Positions 5,584 to 11,933 of a stretch of DNA of 13,171 nt are shown here, one piece after another. Origin of the DNA: an uncultured Clostridia bacterium. Its GTDB lineage: Bacteria; Bacillota; Clostridia; TANB77; CAG-508. A program made the translations under genes and the position numbers. The notes beneath the pieces are model-generated. The model saw only the letters and a list, made by a program, of their open reading frames with translations. It made no database searches and was not told where the DNA came from. The DNA lies in the NCBI GenBank assembly GCA_948630815.1, contig CAPIEU010000025.1, forward strand, positions 1-13,171, given 5' to 3'. The stretch's first letter is position 1, and the number at the start of each line of letters is the position of its first letter.

Positions 5584-8520
5584 ATGAATAAAGAGATGCT
5601 CATGGTGATTAGTGATTTAAAAAACAAAAATATTAGTTATTATGATATACCTCTTGAATTAAGAGAGAATGTTGAAATTATAAATGCAGAAAGAATATCA
5701 GGAATGAGAGTATATTCTAATAGAGGCTATGATATTATTTTCAATAGATTTTTCGTTGAAGAAGATATAATAGATTTTTCTAACAATAGCATATTAAAAA
5801 CAATAACAACTACTTTTGAAACATTTGAGGAATATTATGATTATTTGCACGGCAATATATATGAAAAATCTTGTTACTATCAATATCAATTTACATCTAA
5901 TCAAATAAAAAAATATAAATTAGATATTAATAAAATTAATTATAATGCTTTAATAGATTATACGATTGAAGATAGTGATTATAAAAATGGATTGTTAGAA
6001 TTAAGTGATGAATATAAAAACACTGAACTAATAAAGGAAAAAAATAAAATATGGATTAATAAAACACTAAATTGCAAAAGTCTAAAAGAATTAATAACAG
6101 TTTTAAATAATTTTGAAAAAAGCAAATATTATAAATATAGCTATAAGGATATACTTATATACTATTTAATTAAGAATAATCCTAAAAGGGCATTTAAAAT
6201 ATTAATGACTTCAGTAAATAACTGTGAATACATTATTTCAGAAGAGAAAATGTGCTTATACTTTTCTACTAAAGATGTACTTAACTCTATTAACTATAAT
6301 CCAAATAAAAGGGCTAAAACAACGATTAATCGATACCTAAATAAGGTAAAAAAATTTGCAAATGATATAGATAGTAATAATTATCAAAAAAGCACTAAAT
6401 GTAAATTTGATACTAAAACAAACTATTTTGTAATTGAAGATTCTTATAAAATAAATATCTATTATTCCCCAATTATCATAAAAAAATATTTCTATGATAT
6501 TAAAGAGCTAATTGATTATTTAAATGGTGATTTATCTAATTGTGATTTGTCAAAAGCACATATATCAAATAATGACATAAATGAATGTATAACAAATGAA
6601 AATACACTTTTGCCTTTAAATGATTCTGAAATATTATATGTAATAAACAAACATTATGAAATGGAAAAATTTATCGTTTCACAAAAATGGATAGATAAGA
6701 ATGGAAATATTATACTTGAAAGAAAAAATAAATTTAGATATTTTTTTGATTTTATCTATTATTTGAAAAACGATTTAAGTAATGCTGATTTACTTTTTTG
6801 CGATGGACTTATAAATTTAAAAAGTATTAAAGATATCAATTTTAATGAAGCACACATTAGAAGTGAAATAATGGATAAACTATGTTTAAATTATAAACCT
6901 ATATCCCGTTCTAATAATCAACTTTCATTTAAAGAAACTATAAAAAATGAGAAGAATACTCAATTAGTTCTATATGAGAAAAAAGATTTATTAAATGAAA
7001 TAGTAGATGATTATAAAGATTATAAAAAAATTTCGTATGTTTCTGATATACATTTGATGCATAGATTAGAAAAATGTAAATCAATATATGATATTGAATT
7101 TACTATCAAAGATATTATAAATAACCTATTAAAAGATAGTAGCAAAATTCTACTAATAGGTGGAGATGTTTCATCTGATTTTAATTTTTATAAGTTATTT
7201 ATTAGTGAATTATCAAAGAAACTAAAACACAATTACACATATTTAAAAGTAATATTTATTTTAGGTAATCACGAATTGTGGAGTTTTGAAAATAATGAAA
7301 TGAAAGATATCATTAATAAATACAAAAATCTAATATTATCAAATGAAATGTATTTTATTCATAATAATTTATTATACATTGAAGAAAATCAATTAAAAGA
7401 GATATCAGAAGAAGAAATAAATGCACTATCATATAACGAAATTAGAGATAGATTGAAGAAAAGTAATTTAATAATTAGTGGAGGACTTGCCTTTTCAGGA
7501 TATAATAATAAATTTAATGCTAATAATGGAATATATAAGTATACAATAAACAGAGAACAAGAAATAAATGAAACCAAAAGATTTGAAAATATATACAGTA
7601 AATTAACGAATTGCATTAGCGATAAAAATGTTATTATCTTTACACATACTCCTAAAAGAGATTGGTCTAATTCGGAAGATTATGTAAAAAATTGGGTTTA
7701 TGTTAGTGGACATACACATAGAAATTATTTTTATGATGATGGAGAATATAGAATATATTCAGACAATCAATTAGGCTATAATTATAAAACGGCATTTGTT
7801 AAATCATTTTATATAGAATATGATTATGATATTTTTTCAAATTATGAAAATGGTATTTATAATATTACAAAAGAACAATATAATGACTTTTATAGAGGGA
7901 AAAATATTAGGATGGATTATAATAGAGATGGAGAAATATTCATGTTAAAAAAGAATGGTTATTATTGCTTTATTAGACCATCGACAAGAGGTTTATCTAT
8001 ATTAAATGGTGGTGCATTAAAATCTTTGAGTATCAACAATATTAATTATTATTATGATAATATGGATAGTCAAATTGCTATTAACAAAAAACCATTGGAT
8101 AAATATACTAAATATCAAAAAACAGTATCCAATTATATTAAGAAAATTGGAGGATTAGGAACAATACATGGCTCAATTATAGATATTGATTTTTATAATC
8201 ATATATATGTTAATCCATTTGATGGTACATTAACAGGATATTCTGCATTGGATATTATAGACAAATACATTTATGCTAATATCCCTTCACTATTAAAGGC
8301 TAACTGTCCTTTATTATATGAGAATTATCAAAAGCTGTTAGGAAATTCTAAATCCAATGCACTTATAATAAAAGGACAATCTACAGAAATAATCTTAAAG
8401 CCAACATACTACCCAAGTACAGATATATATCAAGCTTCAAGAAAAATAAAGAAAATGCAAAGATTAAATAATGGAATATTAACAGTATGGTATAATAACG
8501 ATAAAAAACTTTTAAATTAA
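5584..8520 (+). CDS. 978-aa protein with central calcineurin-like metallophosphoesterase domain (cargo)
   Basis: Start chosen at ATG 5584, six bases after AGGAGG (5572-5577). An in-frame ATG at 5563 lies ahead of that site. All five metallophosphoesterase motifs are present in order: SDIH (Asp488, His490), GGD (Asp528), GNHE (Asn562, His563), FTHTP (His688) and GHTH (His710, His712), so a two-metal active site is expected. The N-terminal ~480 residues contain spaced units around LIDYLNGDLSNCDL and FIYYLKNDLSNADL, with a weaker match at YYDYLHGN, perhaps a degenerate repeat. The C-terminus (about 850-915) has a compact conserved-looking block, KKIGGLGTIHGSIIDIDF. No signal peptide or membrane helix is evident, so it is probably cytoplasmic. 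Substrate is unknown; nucleic acid or nucleotide is possible. Its Asn/Tyr/Ile-rich, very AT-rich composition differs from the mobilization genes. A defence or anti-competitor function would fit its cargo position but is not shown. Confidence 0.85.
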   Translation: MNKEMLMVISDLKNKNISYYDIPLELRENVEIINAERISGMRVYSNRGYDIIFNRFFVEEDIIDFSNNSILKTITTTFETFEEYYDYLHGNIYEKSCYYQYQFTSNQIKKYKLDINKINYNALIDYTIEDSDYKNGLLELSDEYKNTELIKEKNKIWINKTLNCKSLKELITVLNNFEKSKYYKYSYKDILIYYLIKNNPKRAFKILMTSVNNCEYIISEEKMCLYFSTKDVLNSINYNPNKRAKTTINRYLNKVKKFANDIDSNNYQKSTKCKFDTKTNYFVIEDSYKINIYYSPIIIKKYFYDIKELIDYLNGDLSNCDLSKAHISNNDINECITNENTLLPLNDSEILYVINKHYEMEKFIVSQKWIDKNGNIILERKNKFRYFFDFIYYLKNDLSNADLLFCDGLINLKSIKDINFNEAHIRSEIMDKLCLNYKPISRSNNQLSFKETIKNEKNTQLVLYEKKDLLNEIVDDYKDYKKISYVSDIHLMHRLEKCKSIYDIEFTIKDIINNLLKDSSKILLIGGDVSSDFNFYKLFISELSKKLKHNYTYLKVIFILGNHELWSFENNEMKDIINKYKNLILSNEMYFIHNNLLYIEENQLKEISEEEINALSYNEIRDRLKKSNLIISGGLAFSGYNNKFNANNGIYKYTINREQEINETKRFENIYSKLTNCISDKNVIIFTHTPKRDWSNSEDYVKNWVYVSGHTHRNYFYDDGEYRIYSDNQLGYNYKTAFVKSFYIEYDYDIFSNYENGIYNITKEQYNDFYRGKNIRMDYNRDGEIFMLKKNGYYCFIRPSTRGLSILNGGALKSLSINNINYYYDNMDSQIAINKKPLDKYTKYQKTVSNYIKKIGGLGTIHGSIIDIDFYNHIYVNPFDGTLTGYSALDIIDKYIYANIPSLLKANCPLLYENYQKLLGNSKSNALIIKGQSTEIILKPTYYPSTDIYQASRKIKKMQRLNNGILTVWYNNDKKLLN

Positions 8521-8579
8521 TAATAAGAGCAAACAAAAACTGACAATTTAGAGATAAAATCAGAATTGCGAAATTACAT

Positions 8580-8608
8580 TTGACAAAACGGAGAAATGAC
8601 TGTATAAT
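8580..8608 (+). promoter_or_regulatory. consensus promoter of the antitoxin RNA
   Basis: Perfect TTGACA (8580-8585) and TATAAT (8603-8608), spacer 17. It faces the toxin gene, and no convincing coding sequence follows on the plus strand. Confidence 0.85.
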
Positions 8609-8614
8609 AAAGAT

Positions 8615-8703
8615 AGAAAATGAGAGCCACAGAAATGTGTGCTACCAATAGAATTGATAAAACACCACATAGCTCGGCAAAGCATAATGTGGTGCTTTTT
8701 TTT
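8615..8703 (+). ncRNA. predicted antisense antitoxin RNA of a type I toxin-antitoxin locus
   Basis: About 90 nt from the consensus promoter to a strong terminator (CACCACAT 8663-8670/ATGTGGTG 8687-8694, then eight T). It is fully antisense to the 3' end of the oppositely transcribed toxin message, the TxpA/RatA topology. Its CACCAC segment is also complementary to the GTGGTG next to the toxin ribosome binding site, so pairing there could block translation. Start inferred from the -10 element. Confidence 0.7.
8663..8703. terminator. bidirectional terminator shared by toxin and antitoxin transcripts
   Basis: An 8-bp perfect stem (8663-8670/8687-8694) followed on the plus strand by a T-tract (8696-8703). 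On the minus strand the same stem is followed by TTTTA, a weaker tail. Convergent transcripts thus overlap here. Confidence 0.75.
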
Positions 8704-8815
8704 ATTTGCTCAAAATTACTACTATTGCAATAATCAAGGCAAATGCTATAATAGTCATTCCTACTAAACTGTAGAAAAGTAAGTATATTATCATTAACAT
8801 AGCTTGTTCTACCAT
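8702..8815 (-). CDS. 37-aa hydrophobic type I toxin-like peptide (holin-like/TxpA-type)
   Basis: ATG at 8815 down to TAA at 8704-8702. A near-ideal GGAGGT (8829-8824) lies 8 nt upstream. After MVEQAM the peptide is one long hydrophobic helix (IIYLLFYSLV, then AFALIIAIVVIL) ending in Lys, the layout of small membrane toxins such as TxpA and the holin-like toxins of Firmicutes. Such peptides insert in the inner membrane and depolarize or damage the envelope when overproduced. Size, the strong ribosome binding site, own promoter (8930-8902) and an opposing small RNA at the 3' end all support a type I addiction locus that stabilizes the element. The exact family is uncertain. Confidence 0.75.
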   Translation of the reverse strand: MVEQAMLMIIYLLFYSLVGMTIIAFALIIAIVVILSK

Positions 8816-8901
8816 ATAGCACCACCTCCATTCTCACAGTCAAAGCTGTGTATGTAAAGTGGTAGCACTCACACTGCTTATTCTCATTTTCTATGTCTAC
8901 A

Positions 8902-8930
8902 ACTATACAACATTATGAGATAAAATACAA
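8902..8930 (-). promoter_or_regulatory. promoter of the toxin mRNA
   Basis: On the minus strand, TTGTAT (8930-8925) and TATAGT (8907-8902), spacer 17. It gives an 80-nt leader before the toxin ATG. ACCAC in that leader can pair with GTGGT beside the ribosome binding site. Confidence 0.6.
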
Positions 8931-9007
8931 GCGAACAAAACAAATTTTTGAAAAATATTATTTTTGATTTAGCTATTGTAATTTTTATTATTTTATGTTA
9001 CATTAAA

Positions 9008-9064
9008 TATAGTCAAAAAACGAGTTTGCAGATATAATTCTTGCAAACTATTGATATGACTATA
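9008..9064. repeat. 57-bp perfectly symmetric nested palindrome
   Basis: Outer arms TATAGTCA (9008-9015)/TGACTATA (9057-9064) and inner arms AGTTTGCA (9023-9030)/TGCAAACT (9042-9049). Both gaps are exactly 7 nt, and an 11-nt centre sits on base 9036. Two perfect 8-bp pairs on one axis suggest a binding site for a symmetric protein dimer or tetramer. Options are a regulator operator (a TATAAT at 9061-9066 overlaps the right arm) or an attachment-type site for a large serine recombinase, whose half-sites also have an inner and an outer contact. Function is inferred. Confidence 0.7.
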
Positions 9065-9091
9065 ATTAAGAGTTGAAAATAGATATTTTTT

Positions 9092-9128
9092 TGCCCTAAC
9101 TATTTCGCAAACGTGTCTAGCTAGGGCA
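9092..9128 (+). other. hairpin ending in a tRNA-like ACCA
   Basis: TGCCCTAACTA (9092-9102) pairs 10 of 11 with TAGCTAGGGCA (9118-9128) around a 15-nt loop, and CC-A follows. It has no T-tract, so it is not an intrinsic terminator in either direction. It is too short for a tRNA. It lies next to TTCGAACT (9144-9151), matching TCGAACT downstream of tRNA-Leu, so it may be part of the junction between modules A and B. Confidence 0.4.
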
Positions 9129-9172
9129 CCAACGACGTTTCTGTTCGAACTAAATTGAATAGATAGATACAA

Positions 9173-9236
9173 ATATCATTCTGAAAAGGATGGTATTTTT
9201 TTATTGCAAAATTACCATCCAAAAGGAAAGGATGGT
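9173..9236 (+). promoter_or_regulatory. four-segment hairpin switch upstream of orphan gene B
   Basis: Segment 1 ATATCATTC (9173-9181) pairs with segment 2 GGATGGTAT (9188-9196), followed by T7: a terminator. Segment 2 also pairs perfectly over 8 bp with segment 3 TACCATCC (9213-9220): an antiterminator. Segment 3 pairs with segment 4 GGATGGT (9230-9236), putting the purine-rich ribosome binding region (AAAAGGAAA) in the loop. The three pairings are mutually exclusive, as in attenuators. Confidence 0.6.
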
Positions 9237-9243
9237 TTTTAAA

Positions 9244-9513
9244 ATGAAGATAATTAAGCAAGAACTAGAATTTGAGGAATGTCTAAAACAAAGGCTTGAG
9301 TTTATATGTGAGTTTTCTAAAGTTACTCCTACTTTTGTAAATGGTAGTATTAGAAAATTAGAAAAAACTAATCTTACATATATTGAGCCACATAGAGTGA
9401 TTATCAATAATGTTACTTTTTTAGTTTTCAATTATTCTAATGATGTGTATATCTCTAACTTGACTAAAAAGATTAAATTATCAGAGTTAGAAGAATATTT
9501 GAAAAATATATAA
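9244..9513 (+). CDS. 89-aa orphan protein, module B copy (EPHRVIINN motif)
   Basis: Unrecognised family, paralogue of the 914-1186 protein. Both share an N-terminal IIK segment, TNL-Y-EPHRVIINN in the middle and a final Leu/Lys-rich helix (KLSELEEYLKNI here). I start it at ATG 9244 because this aligns with the module A start. An in-frame ATG at 9232 (adding MVFK) is closer to AAGGA at 9223-9227 and cannot be excluded. The gene is preceded by the hairpin switch at 9173-9236 and followed, 10 nt after its stop, by the recombinase promoter. No membrane segment, Cys cluster or catalytic motif is visible. Retention in both modules despite divergence suggests a recombination-linked role. Confidence 0.75.
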   Translation: MKIIKQELEFEECLKQRLEFICEFSKVTPTFVNGSIRKLEKTNLTYIEPHRVIINNVTFLVFNYSNDVYISNLTKKIKLSELEEYLKNI

Positions 9514-9523
9514 TTGTAAATAT

Positions 9524-9551
9524 TTGACATTTCTTAAAATCGTGATATAAT
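9524..9551 (+). promoter_or_regulatory. consensus promoter of recombinase R2
   Basis: Perfect TTGACA (9524-9529) and TATAAT (9546-9551), spacer 16. Transcription would start near 9558 and enter a leader of about 170 nt. Confidence 0.85.
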
Positions 9552-9558
9552 ATAGGCA

Positions 9559-9707
9559 ATATTGCATATAGCTGTTCGTCAAGAGCTATATATCTATGAG
9601 TACTTTGAAAAAAATTATATTATATTGCATTATTATATTTTAGTTTATGATAAATGAATTTAAGAGATGTCAGTAGTACTCGTATTGTACTTTGATGTCT
9701 CTTTTTT
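9559..9707 (+). promoter_or_regulatory. structured leader with terminator and antiterminator before R2
   Basis: A terminator lies at 9663-9707: 10-bp stem (9663-9672/9693-9702, two G-U), inner AGTAC/GTACT (9675-9679/9687-9691), T-tract 9702-9707. GAGTACT (9598-9604) pairs perfectly with AGTACTC (9675-9681) inside it, a competing antiterminator. An upstream hairpin, ATATAGCT/AGCTATAT around 9567-9591, and two copies of ATATTGCAT (9559-9567, 9622-9630) add structure. The consensus promoter followed by a terminator before the gene indicates regulated readthrough. Confidence 0.6.
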
Positions 9708-9728
9708 GTTAGATTGGAGGTTTGAAAA

Positions 9729-11658
9729 TTGAACGAAGAAAAGAAAAAATGTGGATTATATATGAGAGTTTCCACCGAAGATCAAGCGAGGGAACGGCTT
9801 TAGTCTTCCAGAACAAAGAGAAAGATTAGAAACTTTTTGTAAATTTAAGGGCTATGAGATAATAGATTTTTACGAAGATGCTGGAATAAGTGCTAAAACT
9901 GGTAATTATAGACCAGAGTTTGAAAGATTAAAAGCTGATATTAAATCTAAAAAGATAAATACTATTGTTGCCTTAAAACTAGACAGAATAACCAGAAGTA
10001 TATGTGATTGGGAAAAACTAATAACTTTTTTAGATGACAATAATGCTTATCTTGACTGTGCTAATGACGAAATAAATACTACAACTGCAAATGGCAAAAT
10101 GATTTCAAGACTTTTAATGAGTGTTAGTCAAAATGAAATTGAAAGAACTAGTGAAAGAACAAAAGTAGGACTAGCAGGAGCAATAAAGTCAGGACATATT
10201 CCTCACATTGCCCCATTAGGCTATAAACACGAAGATAAAAAATTAGTAATAGATTATGCTACTAAAGATATTGTAGTTAGAATATTTGATTTATATTACA
10301 ACGGCTACTCTTATCAGAAAATAAGCAATCTATTCAACGAAGAAAATATATTAGGAAAAGATAACTGGAGAGATTCAACCATACAAACTATTCTTGAAAA
10401 TGAAATATATAAGGGCGATTTTATTCACGGAAAAAGAACAAAACACCCAACCTATTATGAAGATGTGGTAGAGCCTATTATTTCAAAAGAAATGTGGTCA
10501 GACTGTCAAGTACAAAAAAAGAAAAACTCTAGGAGTTATCAGAGAACATTGACTTATTTATACTTACAGAAATTGAAATGCCCTAAATGTAACAGAATAC
10601 TAGGTGGAAAAGCAACTACAAAGAAAAATGGGAATGCCTATTTTTACTATTATTGTAATGACTGCAAAATTGAATTTAAAGAAAAAGTTATAAATGACTA
10701 CTTTAATCAATTCATTAGCGAATTAGTAGAGTATGACTCTGTTGTAAATCAATTCTTCTTGCCTATGATAAAGCAAAAATTTGACGAGCCTAAAGAACAA
10801 TTAGAAAAAGAAATAAAAGAAGAAAATAATAAACTTGAAAGAATTAAAAAAGCCTATATCAATGGAGTATTTGAACTAAAGGAATATAACGAAGAAAAGA
10901 AAATTGTTGAAAATGCTATTGAAGAATTACAAAATAAATTAGAAACTACTGATTGCACCGAAGAACTTAAATTTACACCAAAAGATATTTTACTAAAACG
11001 AGATATTGATTTTATCAATAAAGTAAAACTAGAAAAAGAGTATAAAGCAAGAACTAAAATGTGGAAAGATTATACAAGAACAGAACAAGCAGAACTTATA
11101 ATGAAATATGTTGATAATATAGAACTTGCTTTAGTTGGTAACGAAGTAGTTGTAACACAAATAAACTTTAGAGACTCAATTTGCAAACCTTGTCAGGAAT
11201 TATATGATAATGGTTATATAGATACAACAAAACCTATGATACTGGGTAATGTACTTGGTAGTGTAAGATTTAGTAATTACTTACCAGAGGAAGAAGTCGG
11301 CGAAATAATAATGAGATTAAGACAATACTATGATGTTCATTACACGGAAGCAACCTACTACGTTGATAAGCAAATGTTTTATTTTAACTTTGCTGAAGAC
11401 AATAGTGCTATTGTTAGAGTATTTCCTTTAGAAGATTACTATAAATTAGATCCAGATAATAAAATGGAAACTTATAAATTTGGAATACTCTACATCAATG
11501 AAGAAGATAAATTTCAAATGCAAGAAATAGATACAGCATTTGATTATATACCAGATGAAACAAACGATAGTGTAATATACACTAAAGAGCCTACTCCTAT
11601 TTCAGTAGGTGTTAAGCCAGTAAAGTTCTGCGAAGAAAATGCAGAAGAAACAAATTAA
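9729..11658 (+). CDS. large serine recombinase R2, 642 aa after a +1 frameshift at CGG codon 23
   Basis: Homologue of R1. TTG 9729 follows GGAGG (9716-9720) by eight bases, with an in-frame TGA just upstream. Frame 1 gives 22 residues including LYMRVST with catalytic Ser15, then CGG CTT TAG. Skipping C9795 continues as GFSLPEQRERL and stays open to 11658. Fused domains: resolvase (about 8-150, with LDRITRS), recombinase (about 155-255), zinc ribbon with Cys284/287/309/312, coiled coil (about 345-400), and a C-terminal region of about 190 residues distinct from R1. The ATG at 10099 starts inside the catalytic domain and cannot make an active enzyme. R1 and R2 have diverged throughout, including in wobble bases around the break, yet share the same inserted base. 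This argues for selection rather than two fresh mutations. Confidence 0.85.
9789..9803 (+). other. predicted +1 frameshift site of R2
   Basis: Zero frame AGG GAA CGG CTT TAG, with CGG at 9795-9797 and the stop at 9801-9803. The restored frame is GAA (C) GGC TTT AGT, E-G-F-S. The base after CGG is C here and A in R1, and the upstream Ala codon is GCG rather than GCA, so AGGGAACGG is conserved within a diverged surround. Confidence 0.75.
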
Positions 11659-11672
11659 CAGAGCAATAGGGC

Positions 11673-11697
11673 TCCCAAAAAGCAGTGCTTTTTGGGA
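11673..11697. terminator. strong hairpin downstream of R2 (probable terminator)
   Basis: Perfect 11-bp stem TCCCAAAAAGC (11673-11683)/GCTTTTTGGGA (11687-11697), loop AGT, 15 nt after the R2 stop. No T-tract follows, so termination is likely but not classical. Confidence 0.5.
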
Positions 11698-11723
11698 AAG
11701 AGGAAAAGCAACGAAACGAACAA

Positions 11724-11749
11724 AAAGGTCAGATGACAATATGACCTTT
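11724..11749. repeat. inverted repeat AAAGGTCA/TGACCTTT
   Basis: An 8-bp perfect pair (11724-11731/11742-11749) with a 10-nt loop. It is part of the inverted-repeat cluster filling the gap between R2 and R3, which has no convincing gene. Confidence 0.55.
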
Positions 11750-11771
11750 GGTGAAGTGAAGTTTGCTTTGA

Positions 11772-11829
11772 CGAGGCGATAGTTAATTTGAATAAAATTT
11801 ATTTGACAAAAATAAATTTTATTGCCTCG
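11772..11829. repeat. 14-bp AT-rich hairpin inside a CGAGGC/GCCTCG pair
   Basis: AATAAAATTTATTT (11791-11804) pairs perfectly with AAATAAATTTTATT (11810-11823) around GACAA. CGAGGC (11772-11777) and GCCTCG (11824-11829) enclose it asymmetrically, with a 13-nt left gap and none on the right. It could be an element terminus or recombinase binding region. Confidence 0.55.
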
Positions 11830-11839
11830 CAGAGCCCCC

Positions 11840-11908
11840 GAGTTTTGAATGTAGGTCAAAACTCATAGGGGAGAATGCTTTAGTTAAGTACACTAAATAA
11901 TTCTCCCC
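11840..11908. repeat. two adjacent hairpins after the minus-strand recombinase R3
   Basis: GAGTTTTGA (11840-11848)/TCAAAACTC (11856-11864) is followed by a nested palindrome: GGGGAGAAT (11868-11876)/ATTCTCCCC (11900-11908) enclosing TTTAGT (11879-11884)/ACTAAA (11892-11897), with 2-nt gaps on both sides. GGGG can alternatively pair with CCCC at 11836-11839. The second hairpin lies 25 nt past the R3 stop and may terminate R3, although the minus-strand T-tract is poor. Confidence 0.55.
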
Positions 11909-11933
11909 ATTGATACAGCTTAAATTCTAATAA

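Larger units (their letters stand above)
8613..8894. repeat. inverted repeat giving toxin and antitoxin RNAs the same 5' end
   Basis: The plus strand at 8613-8646 and the minus strand at 8894-8861 are both 34 nt. They share the first 13 bases (ATAGAAAATGAGA) and the last 8 (GTGCTACC), with a diverged middle. Each copy starts at the predicted transcription start of its own RNA. Confidence 0.75.

Noticed and set aside
7389..7616. Minus-strand open frame inside the phosphoesterase gene
   Set aside because: Shadow of a well-supported plus-strand coding region.
8574..8843. 89-aa minus-strand open frame over the toxin locus
   Set aside because: It reads the toxin region in the wrong frame and runs through the shared terminator. 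The 37-aa peptide has the proper ribosome binding site and hydrophobic pattern.
1495..9797. The three breaks as sequencing error or ordinary pseudogene decay
   Set aside because: All three fall on CGG at codon 23 and nowhere else, without homopolymers long enough to be error-prone, and the rest of each gene is clean. Not formally excluded without reads, so kept as the main alternative.
11602..11859. Minus-strand open frame at the R2 end
   Set aside because: It crosses the inverted-repeat cluster and the R2 coding end; no ribosome binding site or family resemblance.
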